The notes: generated from the sequence alone by a model not told the origin. Counted from the first letter of the stretch, positions 7,283-15,696 are shown. The stretch is 32,091 nt of DNA from Candidatus Kryptoniota bacterium (GCA_938074445.1 CALJEK010000014.1:1-32091), one strand, 5' to 3'. Program-made: numbers and translations.

Positions 7283-7312
7283 CTATAAACCAAAAATAAA
7301 ATCACCCGACTT

Positions 7313-8029
7313 ATGAAACTATCCGTAAACGTCGACCACGTCGCAACACTCCGCGAGGCAAGAGGAGGACTTGAACCAGACCCCGTAACAGCTGCACATA
7401 TAGCAGAACTCGCCGGAGCAGATGGGATAGTCTGCCACCTCAGAGAAGATAGAAGACATATAAACGACAGAGACCTTAAACTCCTTCGAGAAACCGTAAA
7501 GACAAAACTTGACCTTGAAATGGCTGCAACTGAAGAAATGATTAAAATTGCGATTGAAACCCTCCCCGATCTTGTCACACTTGTCCCAGAAAGAAGACTT
7601 GAAAGAACGACGGAACAAGGATTAAATGTAATTGAACAAATATCGTATCTTTCAGATGTCGTAATGGAAATGCATAAACATGATATAAAAGTCAGTTTAT
7701 TTGTTAATCCCGATCCAAAACAAATTGAAGCATCCGCAAAAACTGGAGCGGATTTCATAGAGATTCACACTGGCGAATACGCCAACGCAAGGGATGAGAA
7801 AAGTCAATTTGAAGAACTGCAAAAAATAAAAGAAAGCGCTAAACTCGCGAGACGTCTTGGACTGAGAGTAAACGCTGGACATGGTTTGAACTATCTAAAT
7901 GTCATACCCATAACAAAAATTGAAGAGATTGAAGAGTTAAGCATCGGACATGCAATCGTAGCAAGGGCAATTTTCGTCGGCTTCGAAAGAGCTGTAAGAG
8001 AAATGGTAAAGATTGTAAAGGGAATATAA
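7313..8029 (+). CDS. pdxJ: Pyridoxine 5'-phosphate synthase PdxJ
   Basis: Condenses 1-deoxyxylulose 5-phosphate with 3-amino-2-oxopropyl phosphate to pyridoxine 5'-phosphate, the last step of DXP-dependent vitamin B6 synthesis, in the cytoplasm. The 238-residue TIM barrel is of normal length. The N-terminus [19 protein letters not shown] is diagnostic. Other landmarks are H42 in [11 protein letters not shown]69 in LDLEMA, LFVNPDP near 129-135, IHTGEYA near 151-157 and H190 in VNAGHGLNY, matching the known catalytic His/Glu/His. No Shine-Dalgarno is visible before the ATG. It follows the tRNA by 30 bp and precedes the transsulfuration gene by 25 bp, so the three may be one transcript. The next product is PLP-dependent, a loose functional link. 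Confidence 0.97.
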   Translation: MKLSVNVDHVATLREARGGLEPDPVTAAHIAELAGADGIVCHLREDRRHINDRDLKLLRETVKTKLDLEMAATEEMIKIAIETLPDLVTLVPERRLERTTEQGLNVIEQISYLSDVVMEMHKHDIKVSLFVNPDPKQIEASAKTGADFIEIHTGEYANARDEKSQFEELQKIKESAKLARRLGLRVNAGHGLNYLNVIPITKIEEIEELSIGHAIVARAIFVGFERAVREMVKIVKGI

Positions 8030-8054
8030 AAATTAACCTCCCCCACCTAAACAA

Positions 8055-9233
8055 ATGAAACCCAAATTTGGCATCTCAACAGTTGCAATCCACGGCGAGA
8101 TAAAAGACAAATCATTTCACTCCGTTGTCTACCCAATTTATCAAACATCAACATTTGCAGTTGAAAAATCAGACGACTATCAAAAATTTATTGATGAAGT
8201 TGAAGACTTTTACATTTACTCAAGATATGGAAATCCAACGATTAGAGAAGTTGAAAAAAGATTGGCACTTATCGAAAACTGCGACGATGCAATTCTTTTT
8301 TCATCCGGGATGTCCGCAATTACAACAACTATCTTAAGCCTTGTTGAACCCGGTGACGAAATCATATCTTTGAGATCAATTTACGGAGTAACTTACAGAT
8401 TTTTCAGAGACTATATCCCCAAATTTAAAGTCAATGTCAAGTTTATAGACTTAAACCATCTTGACGATTTAAAAAAGCTTATAACGAACAAAACCAAATT
8501 GATTTACTTCGAAACGCCTGTAAACCCTACAACGAGAATCGTTGATATCAAAAAAATCGTCGATGAAGTCAAAGAATACGAAAACATCTTGACAATAATA
8601 GATAACACATTTGCAACCCCCGTAAATCAAAATCCTGCCGATTTCGGCGTTGATATAATTTTGCACAGCGCCACAAAATATTTATCGGGTCACAGCGACT
8701 TAATTCTTGGATGCGTGGTTTCGAGAAAAGAAATAATAGATAAAATTAGAAAGGTCAAAAATACGCTTGGCGGAGTTCCAGACCCGCATCAGGCTTTTTT
8801 ACTCGGAAGAAGCCTAAAAACACTTGAATTAAGAGTTAAAAGACAAAACGAAAACGCATTAAAAGTTGCCGAATTTTTATCGAACCATAAATTTATCAAG
8901 AAAGTATTATACCCTGGACTTCCTTCCCACCCGGATTATGAAATTGCTAAACGACAAATGAAAGGCTTTGGCGGAATGCTTTCGTTTGAAATTGATGGAG
9001 GACTTGAACATGCTAAAAAGTTTTGCGATTCGCTGAAAATCGCACTAAATGCGACAAGTTTAGGAAGCGTTGAAACCCTTGTGAGCATTCCAGTTTTAAC
9101 ATCCCATATAAAAATGGATGAAAGTGAACTTATAAAGGCTGAAATTACCCCATCACTTGTCCGCATCTCAGTTGGGATAGAAAACATCGAAGATTTGCTT
9201 TGGGATTTTGAGCAGGCTTTGAATTCAATTTAA
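8055..9233 (+). CDS. Cys/Met metabolism PLP-dependent enzyme (cystathionine gamma-synthase/lyase family)
   Basis: A 392-residue fold-type I PLP enzyme of the transsulfuration family. Landmarks are YSRYGNPT at 55-62, the phosphate-binding SSGMSA at 83-88, Y110 in SIYGVT (ring-stacking Tyr), D183 in IIDNTFATPV, and the Schiff-base K208 in HSATKYLSGHSD. SLGSVETLVS marks the C-terminal substrate loop. The Cys that follows Tyr-Gly in methionine gamma-lyases is Val112 here, which argues against a classical methionine gamma-lyase. Cystathionine gamma-synthase, gamma-lyase and O-acylhomoserine sulfhydrylase cannot be separated from sequence alone. No Shine-Dalgarno is obvious. The gene ends just before a shared terminator hairpin. 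Confidence 0.9.
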   Translation: MKPKFGISTVAIHGEIKDKSFHSVVYPIYQTSTFAVEKSDDYQKFIDEVEDFYIYSRYGNPTIREVEKRLALIENCDDAILFSSGMSAITTTILSLVEPGDEIISLRSIYGVTYRFFRDYIPKFKVNVKFIDLNHLDDLKKLITNKTKLIYFETPVNPTTRIVDIKKIVDEVKEYENILTIIDNTFATPVNQNPADFGVDIILHSATKYLSGHSDLILGCVVSRKEIIDKIRKVKNTLGGVPDPHQAFLLGRSLKTLELRVKRQNENALKVAEFLSNHKFIKKVLYPGLPSHPDYEIAKRQMKGFGGMLSFEIDGGLEHAKKFCDSLKIALNATSLGSVETLVSIPVLTSHIKMDESELIKAEITPSLVRISVGIENIEDLLWDFEQALNSI

Positions 9234-9242
9234 AATAAAAAA

Positions 9243-9260
9243 GGCGTGCTTTCGCACGCC
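9243..9260 (-). terminator. Intrinsic terminator between convergent genes
   Basis: Perfect 7-bp stem GGCGTGC/GCACGCC. On the minus strand the loop is GAAA and the stem is followed by TTTTTTATTTT, a strong terminator for the peroxiredoxin gene. On the plus strand the tail is weaker (CTCAAAATTTT), so it may also work for the transsulfuration gene. Confidence 0.85.
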
Positions 9261-9269
9261 CTCAAAATT

Positions 9270-9725
9270 TTACTTTAACTCTTCAAGCACCTTTGCAATT
9301 TTATTAACATCTGGAACATTTGGAATCCCATGCTCTTCAACATATCGAATTATACCCTCTTTATCCACGATCACGGTCACCCTGTTGTTAATTCCTTTGT
9401 CTTCAAGATATACACCATATTTTCTCCCGACTTCACCCTTCGGATGGAAATCTGCAAGCAACGGATATTTTATGCCCATCTTCTCAGCAAAAGCCTTATG
9501 AGTCCACGTGCTGTCAACGCTTATTCCAAAAATTTGTGCATCCAATCCTTCAAAAAGTTTCAGCGCGTCAACAAAACATGCGTGCTCATTCGTACAAACT
9601 GGGCTGAAATCAAGAGGATAAAACACCAAAACAACGTTTTTGCCCCTAAAATCACTTAATTTATATTCTTTATCGTCATGCCCTTTGAGCGCGAAATCTG
9701 GGGCTTGCTCACCGACTTTTATCAT
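9270..9725 (-). CDS. Peroxiredoxin, BCP/AhpC-TSA family
   Basis: Thiol peroxidase reducing H2O2 and organic hydroperoxides in the cytoplasm, 151 residues. The N-terminus [11 protein letters not shown] leads to [13 protein letters not shown] with the peroxidatic Cys44. A second Cys at 50 is close to the resolving Cys spacing of BCP-type enzymes but one residue further away, so either an atypical 2-Cys or a 1-Cys mechanism is possible. Later landmarks are [33 protein letters not shown] and [15 protein letters not shown]. The ATG is preceded by GGAGA. The gene is probably monocistronic or follows the 122-residue unknown gene 62 bp upstream; it ends at a strong terminator. Confidence 0.95.
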   Translation of the reverse strand: MIKVGEQAPDFALKGHDDKEYKLSDFRGKNVVLVFYPLDFSPVCTNEHACFVDALKLFEGLDAQIFGISVDSTWTHKAFAEKMGIKYPLLADFHPKGEVGRKYGVYLEDKGINNRVTVIVDKEGIIRYVEEHGIPNVPDVNKIAKVLEELK

Positions 9726-9787
9726 AATTTGTCTCCGATTTTGTTTTTAAAAAATTGCACATCAATATAGCAAACATTGATCTAATT

Positions 9788-10156
9788 TCAAAACTTAACA
9801 ATCATAACCTTGTTCCCAGCCTTGACAAATCCACCTTTTATAATTTTTTTAACTGTTAACTCCAAATCGTTAATTTTTTCAACCCCAAAAATCACTTCTC
9901 CGATCTTTAATAGAAAATTACTTGGCATTTCAACACCCTTCGCCTGAACGTATACAGCAAAATCCTGACTTTTCACTTCAAAAGTTTCATCCCGGTGTAA
10001 GAAAATTTTAATTTTTTCAGCTGAAATTGAATCGACGAACATTTCCCCCAATTTAACTCCAAATAAAGCTCTGTCTCTAATAACCCTTTGCCCGTTTTTT
10101 AGAATGATTTGAACATATGAAACAATCCCGAGTTCTTCGAGGCTCTTTTGGGACAT
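9788..10156 (-). CDS. Hypothetical protein, 122 residues
   Basis: I do not recognise this protein. It starts MSQKSLEELGIVSYVQIIL and alternates short hydrophobic strands with charged turns, suggesting a small mostly-beta cytoplasmic protein: VQIILKNGQRVI, FLLKIGEVIFGVE, LELTVKKII, KVMIVKF. There is no signal peptide, membrane segment or Cys. The ATG gives the longest frame and lies opposite the divergent oxidase operon, separated by 184 bp containing an inverted repeat. It could be a beta-barrel or SH3-like domain, but that is only an impression. Confidence 0.65.
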   Translation of the reverse strand: MSQKSLEELGIVSYVQIILKNGQRVIRDRALFGVKLGEMFVDSISAEKIKIFLHRDETFEVKSQDFAVYVQAKGVEMPSNFLLKIGEVIFGVEKINDLELTVKKIIKGGFVKAGNKVMIVKF

Positions 10157-10195
10157 ATCTTGATATAAAACTTGACTTTTAAATTAGGAAATTTT

Positions 10196-10222
10196 AAATT
10201 AAGACAGATTTTATCTTAATTT
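10196..10222. promoter_or_regulatory. Inverted repeat in divergent promoter region
   Basis: AAATTAAGA and TCTTAATTT are perfect inverted arms around a 9-nt centre, in the 184-bp gap between the 122-residue gene and the oxidase operon. Nearby AT-rich hexamers could be promoter parts, but none is clear. It may be an operator; a chance palindrome in AT-rich DNA is possible. Confidence 0.3.
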
Positions 10223-10340
10223 TCACCTGCGAACCTAATTTTTAAAAAATCCTCGCCCTTAAAATAGCACCTGCCGAGGAAACTTCGTATTTGAAATTAA
10301 TTTGAAAAGTTTAAAACCAAAATACAAGTGGAGGTTCAAT

Positions 10341-10919
10341 ATGGCTTCAATACAAATGGTAGCTGTTTTAATTTTTATATTTTTTGCCATTCTCATCTTT
10401 GGGGTTTATGCTTATTTTTTAAGTTCAACTCGTCGTCCCGCTGAGGGTGAGGAGCACTACAAGGCTGTCGCAAAGTTAAGGTTTCCTTTTTTCATCTTAA
10501 TTTTGCTTTTGCTTATCACCGGGCTTGTTCTCACACTTCCAAAAGTCCCTTACCTATCAAAGGGACATTTCCCTGATGTGGTTGTTTATGTTGCGGGGAA
10601 ACAATTCGCATTTGCGCTTGACACACAACCAATAGAAACTGAAGAAAGATGGAAAGAAAGAAGCGAGGCTGAGCCTGTTCAAGTTCCTGTTGGGAAATGG
10701 GTTGAATTTCGGGTTACAAGTTTGGATGTAAATCATGGGTTCAGCCTTTATAGCGAGGATGGGAAAATTTTGGGTCAGACGCAAGCTATGCCTGATTATG
10801 TCAATCGTTTGTTTATAAAATTTGAGAAACCAGGGATTTACACTGCTTATTGTATGGAATTGTGCGGAAATTCCCACCATGCGATGAAAGGCGTGCTTGA
10901 AGTTGTTGAATCTGAATGA
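10341..10919 (+). CDS. Heme-copper oxidase subunit II with CuA site (sNOR NorS / ba3 subunit II-like)
   Basis: Electron-entry subunit of a membrane heme-copper oxidoreductase, 192 residues. The start is taken at ATG 10341, not the upstream TTG at 10302, because GGAGG lies just before it. Two membrane segments (about 5-28 and 48-68) precede an exported cupredoxin domain. CuA ligands are complete: His in DVNHGFSLY, then Cys, Glu, Cys, His and Met in YCMELCGNSHHAM. The second membrane helix is unlike the single-helix subunit II of Thermus ba3. It is the first gene of an operon with the catalytic subunit and a SCO protein. The order CuA subunit, catalytic subunit, SCO, small ORF is that of norSY-senC-orf1 described in ammonia oxidisers. 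Confidence 0.88.
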   Translation: MASIQMVAVLIFIFFAILIFGVYAYFLSSTRRPAEGEEHYKAVAKLRFPFFILILLLLITGLVLTLPKVPYLSKGHFPDVVVYVAGKQFAFALDTQPIETEERWKERSEAEPVQVPVGKWVEFRVTSLDVNHGFSLYSEDGKILGQTQAMPDYVNRLFIKFEKPGIYTAYCMELCGNSHHAMKGVLEVVESE

Positions 10920-10967
10920 ACTTGATTCAAATAATCTTAATTTAACCAAAAAATTGGGAGGTGCAAA

Positions 10968-12428
10968 ATGGCGGAAATTTCAATAAAAATAGCGGGTGAA
11001 GAGGTAACCGCTAAGGTAAAAAATTTAACACTTGTTTGGACGGGATTAACTTTCATCCTGTTCCCCATCCTTGGTCTTTTAGGATTTTTGATGCGACTTG
11101 TCCAGGGGAATGTTTTCCCTGCTTTTCCGCCTGAGTGGTTTTACTCGATCTTGACACTTCACGGTGTTGGGATGGTCGGACTGTGGTTTGTTGAAGGAAT
11201 GACCGCTGTGATTTATCTGCTTTCAAAGTATGTCAAACCAAGTGTTGGCGTCTCATGGTTCTCATTCGCTCTGACTCTCGTTGGGGTTGCTTTACTTATA
11301 ATTTCAACCATCGGTGGAAGGTTTGGAGCGGGTTGGTATTTTCTATATCCTTTACCATATAAATCCGCTGAGATATGGCCGAATTGGGCTACTGATTTAT
11401 ACTTAATTGGACTTGGAGTTCTCGGGATAGCGTGGACTGTTTGGGTGATCGATGTCTTATGAGCAATTTCCCAAAGATATTCACTGGGTCAAGCTCTTGC
11501 TTGGCATTATCTTGCTGGAAAAACAGAACCCGAGCTTCCGCCGATCATTCTAATTGTTACTGTATCATGCATCTCCGCTGTAACAGGATTTCTTGCAGCG
11601 GTTGCGCTTCTTCTGCTGTTTCTACTTTACCGTGTCTCTGGGACATTCGCGGATCCGCTCCTTATGAAAAACCTTGTCTTTTATTTTGGTCATGTTCTTG
11701 TGAATATAACGATGTATCTTGGAGTTGCAATTTTATATGAGACACTGCCTCAATATACCCAAAAACCATGGAAGACTAATAAACTCGTTGCGTTTGCTTG
11801 GAATACGGTATTATTACTTGTCCTGTTTGCATACTTTCACCATCTCTATATGGACTTCGTCCAGCCGAGAGCTTTCCAAGTGATCGGGCAATTTGCCTCT
11901 TATTTCATTTCAGTTCCAGCTGCAGTGGTAACTATTTTCAGTGCCCTTGCAATTGTATATAAGACAAAGGTTAATTGGACGCTTGGTTCATCTTTGATTT
12001 TCCTCGGGACGATGGGATGGGCTGTCGGTGGCGTCGCTGCAGTGATCGATTCCTCAATAGCAGTTAATTTCAGATTTCATAATACACTGTGGGTTCCAGC
12101 TCACTTTCACACATATTTCTTAATGGGCGTTGTTCTTATGATACTTGGTTTCATTTATCATTTTTCACAAGAGCATTCAAAGGTTCCCGATAACCCTAAA
12201 CTTGCGCGGTTAACTGTATGGCTAATTTTAATAGGCGGATATGGATTTTTAAGCATGTTTTATACCGGTGGCGCCCTTGCAGTTCCGCGAAGATATGCGC
12301 TTTACCCAGCTAATTTTTCAACTGGGGCAACGCTTTCTCAAATAAGCATCGTTTTCGTAAGCATCTTAACAATTGGATTTTTGCTTTACTTAATTCAAAC
12401 CATAAGAAGATGGGCAAGATCATTTTAA
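10968..12428 (+). pseudogene. Heme-copper oxidase/NO reductase catalytic subunit (B-family-like) with in-frame UGA
   Basis: One reading frame of 487 codons interrupted only by TGA at codon 165 (11460-11462); no frameshift is present. GGGAGG precedes the ATG. About 12 membrane helices are expected. Metal ligands are all visible: low-spin heme His65 (LTLHGVGMV), CuB His242 (FGHVLVN) and His291/His292 (YFHHLY), and heme His378/His380 (WVPAHFH). At the position of the Tyr cross-linked to CuB His in ba3 oxidases (His-Pro-x-Val-Tyr) this protein has Asn246. That loss is typical of NO reductases derived from B-type oxidases, such as sNOR. The UGA falls in a loop between helices, where Arg (CGA) would be a one-base change. 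True nonsense mutation, assembly error and read-through all remain possible. The last 19 bp overlap the SCO gene. Confidence 0.82.
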
Positions 12429-13204
12429 TAATTCTGGCGCTGGGGCAACTCGCCCTGGCGCAAAATTTTAATTCGGTTGACAGTTTATTCCCATCCGAAG
12501 CCAAATATATCTATAAAGACGTAAAAGATGTAAAGATTACAACTTCGGATAATCAAACGACAAGCCTCTCCCAAATCTGGCAAGAAAAACCCATAATATT
12601 AACTTTGATCTTCTCCAGATGTGCTGGAATTTGCTCCCCCCTGATTTCATCCCTCAAATTTTCCATTGATAAAATTGCAGGGAGCGAATCTAAATATGAC
12701 TTTTATGTTTTGATCTTGAGTTTTGATCCGAGAGATACACCGCAGGATATGAAAATTTTTAAAGAAAATTTTGAACTTAAAAATTCAAGTGATTGGATCT
12801 TTGGAGTTTTCAGCGAGAGAAATAAAATAGAGGAATTTGCTAAGGAGATTGGATTTTGGTATAAATGGGTTGACTCAACAGGACAATATGACCACCCAGG
12901 GATGATAATCGGGATAAGACAGGGTAAGGTTGTAAGGATTTTAGTTGGGAGCGATGTAACCCTGGTGAAACTTCGCGAGTTATTAACAGAGATAAGGGGT
13001 GAATTCATACCATTCTATTCCATTCAAAAGAATGTCGCCTTTCGTTGCCTAAATTATGACCCAGAAACTGGAAAAGTGAAAGTTGGAACTGGGACAATCA
13101 TAATGATTATACCGGCGATATTAACATTTTTTATAACATTTGCAATTTTTGGCATAGCAAGGATAAATAGAAATTTCCTCTTAACCCACCAAAACAAAAA
13201 TTAA
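12410..13204 (+). CDS. SCO1/SenC-family copper chaperone
   Basis: Membrane-anchored thioredoxin-fold protein that delivers copper to the CuA site of heme-copper oxidases, 264 residues. A signal sequence (about 1-17, ending LALAQ) exports it. The copper-binding CxxxC lies in FSRCAGICSPL (about 70-80) and the third ligand His in QYDHPGM. SFDPRDTPQDM is a typical SCO motif. A C-terminal membrane helix (IIMIIPAILTFFITFAIFG) provides an additional anchor, which is unusual for short SCO proteins. The start overlaps the catalytic subunit by 19 bp, implying translational coupling. Its intactness beside a UGA-interrupted partner suggests the damage is recent or not real. Confidence 0.93.
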   Translation: MGKIILIILALGQLALAQNFNSVDSLFPSEAKYIYKDVKDVKITTSDNQTTSLSQIWQEKPIILTLIFSRCAGICSPLISSLKFSIDKIAGSESKYDFYVLILSFDPRDTPQDMKIFKENFELKNSSDWIFGVFSERNKIEEFAKEIGFWYKWVDSTGQYDHPGMIIGIRQGKVVRILVGSDVTLVKLRELLTEIRGEFIPFYSIQKNVAFRCLNYDPETGKVKVGTGTIIMIIPAILTFFITFAIFGIARINRNFLLTHQNKN

Positions 13205-13215
13205 TGGAGGTAAAA

Positions 13216-13349
13216 ATGAACAAAGTAGATGATTGGGGGAATAAACTGATGAGGAGAGATGGCATTTGGCAAACTATATTTATGCGCTTATCAATGGGAT
13301 CGCGCTTTATGATGGGACGACGATTGAACAGTTGAAGGAGACGAGGTAA
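13216..13349 (+). pseudogene. Small ORF at end of oxidase operon, apparently frameshifted
   Basis: A strong GGAGG precedes an ATG at 13216, 12 bp after the SCO stop. The first frame reads MNKVDDWGNKLMRRDG and then becomes Met/Arg-rich junk to TGA at 13333. The -1 frame from about 13262 reads more naturally: HLANYIYALINGIALYDG then TTIEQLKETR, ending TAA at 13347-13349. One lost base near GATGGCATT would join them into a 44-residue protein. I do not recognise the product. Position matches the small orf1 that closes norSY-senC-orf1 operons, but similarity is not shown. The shared terminator starts five bases after the stop. Confidence 0.45.
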
Positions 13350-13353
13350 AGAA

Positions 13354-13379
13354 AAGCGGGGGTCACGCGTCCCCCGCTT
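13354..13379. terminator. Bidirectional terminator hairpin
   Basis: Nine-bp perfect stem AAGCGGGGG/CCCCCGCTT with an 8-nt loop TCACGCGT. On the minus strand it is followed by TTCTTTACC after the TT of the stem, and on the plus strand by CTGTATCTTTATATCTT. It separates the rightward oxidase operon from the convergent pst-phoU operon. The stop codon of phoU lies inside the loop. Confidence 0.8.
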
Positions 13380-14037
13380 CTGTATCTTTATATCTTCCGT
13401 GTTTTATCACTTTACCTTCAACGATATAAACAACATCCTCTCCGATATTGGTAGCAAGGTCTGCAATCCTTTCGAGATTTCGCGATATCCTCTCGAGGTG
13501 AATTGCCCTCTCAATAGATGTAGGGTCAGAGATCATATAAGTTATGAGCTCTCGCAAAATTTGATCACGATAAGCATCAATTATATCATCCCTCTCGCAT
13601 ACATCCTTGGCAAGCTTTGGGTCATTTTTAATAAAAGAATCAATGCTATCTTTCAACATTCTGATCGTTTCTTCTGCCATCTTAGGGAGATCGATCAACG
13701 GTTTCAGTAGGGGTCTCTCAATCAAAAACAAAGCGCTTTCAGATATGTTTTCCGCCATGTCCGCAATTCTTTCAAGATCATTGTTCATCTTTAAAATCGT
13801 TATTATAGTTCTTAAATCCCGCGCCTCGGGTTGAAATCTCGCGATTAAACTGATGCACATTTCATCTATTTCAATTTCAACTTCATTTGTCCTTGGCTCG
13901 TCAACTTGTATCACCTCAAGTAGAAGCGCTTTATCTTTATTTATAAGCCCACGAATGCTTTTTTCAATCATGCTTTCGACAAGATTTCCCTGTTCAATGA
14001 TTTTTTCTTTAAGTTTGTTTAGCTTTTCATAAAACAT
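13363..14037 (-). CDS. phoU: Phosphate transport regulator PhoU
   Basis: Cytoplasmic all-helical adaptor that mutes PhoR signalling through PstB when phosphate is plentiful; 224 residues, normal for the family. The two metal-binding three-helix repeats are visible: MNNDLERIADMAENI near 83-97 and RNLERIADLATNIGEDV near 187-203. It is the last gene of the pst operon, 22 bp after pstB. The last residues (GDA and TGA stop) are encoded within the terminator hairpin, so the stop sits in its loop; ribosomes finishing phoU would cover the hairpin. Confidence 0.96.
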   Translation of the reverse strand: MFYEKLNKLKEKIIEQGNLVESMIEKSIRGLINKDKALLLEVIQVDEPRTNEVEIEIDEMCISLIARFQPEARDLRTIITILKMNNDLERIADMAENISESALFLIERPLLKPLIDLPKMAEETIRMLKDSIDSFIKNDPKLAKDVCERDDIIDAYRDQILRELITYMISDPTSIERAIHLERISRNLERIADLATNIGEDVVYIVEGKVIKHGRYKDTEAGDA

Positions 14038-14059
14038 AAATTTTCACCTCGAATTATTT

Positions 14060-14833
14060 TTATCCAATTTTACCAGACAAAAATTCCTCTGTCTTTTCAT
14101 GTGAAGGTCTTGTAAAGATAACATCGGTTGGTCCATATTCAACTAATTCGCCAAGATACATAAAGGCAACGTAGTCGGAAACTCGCCCAGCTTGACCAAC
14201 ATTATGCGTTACGATTACTATTGTCACTGTATTTTTTAACTGTTCGAGCAACTCTTCAATTTTCATCGTTGCGACTGGATCAAGCGCCGAAGTTGGCTCA
14301 TCTAAAAGTATAACATCGGGCTTCATAGCTAAAGCCCTCGCAATGCATAACCTTTGTTGCTGTCCACCTGATAAAAAAGCTCCTTTTTTGCGAAGTTGAT
14401 CTTTTACTTCATCCCAAAGTGAAACCTTTTTTAAGGTTTCTTCAACTATTTCATCTGCATCACTTTTTTTAAGTCTTATCCCATTCAATATGTATCCCGC
14501 TATGACGTTCTCGTATATGCTCATCGTTGGGAAAGGATTTGGCTTTTGAAAAACCATACCTATCTTTCTTCTTACCAACATCGGATCAACTGAATAGATA
14601 TCAATTACCTCGTTTGAATTTTCAATCAAGAAAACTTTGCCTTCAACCCTCGCCTTTGGAGATAACTCGTGCATTCTATTAAAGCATCGTATAAGCGTGG
14701 TTTTACCGCAACCGGATGGACCCATAATTGCGGTTATCTTATTCCTAACGATTGAAAGATTTACATTTTTTACAGCGATGTGCTCATCGTATGAAGCGGT
14801 TAAATTTTCAGTTCTTAAGACTATGTCACTCAT
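14060..14833 (-). CDS. pstB: Phosphate ABC transporter ATP-binding protein PstB
   Basis: ATPase of the high-affinity phosphate importer, 257 residues, attached to PstC/PstA at the inner face of the membrane. Walker A GPSGCGKTT at 38-46, the PstB-typical LIRCFNRMHEL after it, Q-loop MVFQKPNPFPTMSIYENV at about 93-110, signature LSGGQQQR at 154-161, Walker B ILLDEPTSALDP at 175-186 and the switch His in VTHNVGQA are all present. The start codon has no clear Shine-Dalgarno and lies 32 bp after pstA. Confidence 0.97.
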   Translation of the reverse strand: MSDIVLRTENLTASYDEHIAVKNVNLSIVRNKITAIMGPSGCGKTTLIRCFNRMHELSPKARVEGKVFLIENSNEVIDIYSVDPMLVRRKIGMVFQKPNPFPTMSIYENVIAGYILNGIRLKKSDADEIVEETLKKVSLWDEVKDQLRKKGAFLSGGQQQRLCIARALAMKPDVILLDEPTSALDPVATMKIEELLEQLKNTVTIVIVTHNVGQAGRVSDYVAFMYLGELVEYGPTDVIFTRPSHEKTEEFLSGKIG

Positions 14834-14865
14834 TTCTTAATTTGCATTATTTTGTGGAGATATTT

Positions 14866-15696
14866 TCATCTTCTGGTACTTATCAATCTTGTTATGATAT
14901 TTAAAGATAAAACAAAAAAAACCAAGATGCAAGAAGCGCCCCATGCCTTTGCCCACCAGTTTTCATACGGGCTGATCGCATATGTGAAAATTAAAAGTGG
15001 GAGTGCACTGATCGGCTTCAAAATGTTAAAACTTAAAAATGGATTCCCAAAAGCTGTAAAAAGCAACGGTGCTGTCTCACCAGCTATCCTTGCAATTCCA
15101 GTGAGGACGCCGGTCAATATTCCACTTAATCCAGCTGGGATCATCACTTTTAAAATTGTTTTATAATAAGGAACGCCAAGCGCAAGAGACGCTTCTTTCA
15201 ACTCATGCGGAATTAACTTTAAAATTTCCTCCGTTGATTTTATCACCAAAGGCAACATTATTATTCCAAGTGCCACACCACCTGAAAGAGCAGAAAAATA
15301 TCCTATCGGCTTAACAACCCATAAATATGCAATTATTCCAATTACAATTGATGGAACGCCTTGCAAAATTTCAGAGACAAGCCTCGAGATAAAAGCAATT
15401 TTAGTTTCGGAACGTTCAGCAAGATATATTCCAGCCAAAATACCAAAAGGAACAGATAAAATTAAAGCAATTGTAACCAAAATTGCCGTCCCAATGATGG
15501 CGTTTAAAATTCCACCTCCAGGTTCACCAACTGGCTTTGGGAGTGAGGTCAAAAATTCCCAATTTATGACCGAAATGCCGTTTTTCATGATAAAGTATAA
15601 TACAAGCAAAAAAGGAAAGGTTGAAACAATGGTGATGAATGTCAAGATAACTGAGATAACCTTGCTTTTAATTATTCTAAGCTCATACTTTGTCAT
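14866..15696 (-). CDS. pstA: Phosphate ABC transporter permease PstA
   Basis: Membrane permease subunit with about six helices, 276 residues. The coupling-helix region reads HELKEASLALGVPYYKTILKVMIPAGLSG, the EAA motif, and is followed by GVLTGIARIAGETAPLLFTAFGNPF, diagnostic for PstA. GGILNAIIGTAILV is near 61-74. The ATG overlaps the pstC stop by 4 bp (ATGA), so PstC and PstA should be made in equal amounts. Confidence 0.96.
   Translation of the reverse strand: MTKYELRIIKSKVISVILTFITIVSTFPFLLVLYFIMKNGISVINWEFLTSLPKPVGEPGGGILNAIIGTAILVTIALILSVPFGILAGIYLAERSETKIAFISRLVSEILQGVPSIVIGIIAYLWVVKPIGYFSALSGGVALGIIMLPLVIKSTEEILKLIPHELKEASLALGVPYYKTILKVMIPAGLSGILTGVLTGIARIAGETAPLLFTAFGNPFLSFNILKPISALPLLIFTYAISPYENWWAKAWGASCILVFFVLSLNIITRLISTRR

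Noticed and set aside
7264-7758. 164-residue Ser-rich frame on the minus strand opposite pdxJ
   Set aside because: Antisense shadow of pdxJ with low-complexity Ser/Leu composition; pdxJ is unambiguous.
10302-10340. Longer start (TTG) for the CuA subunit
   Set aside because: The extra residues are basic and polar ahead of the membrane helix, and GGAGG sits right before the ATG at 10341.
11460-11500. Selenocysteine insertion at the oxidase UGA
   Set aside because: The hairpin is weak and the codon sits in a loop, not an active site. No known selenoprotein of this family exists; kept only as a remote alternative in the findings.
11432-11740. Cys/Ser-rich 102-residue frame inside the oxidase gene
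   Set aside because: It is a shadow of the catalytic-subunit frame, which continues in the original frame with clear homology; the shadow has no start signal.
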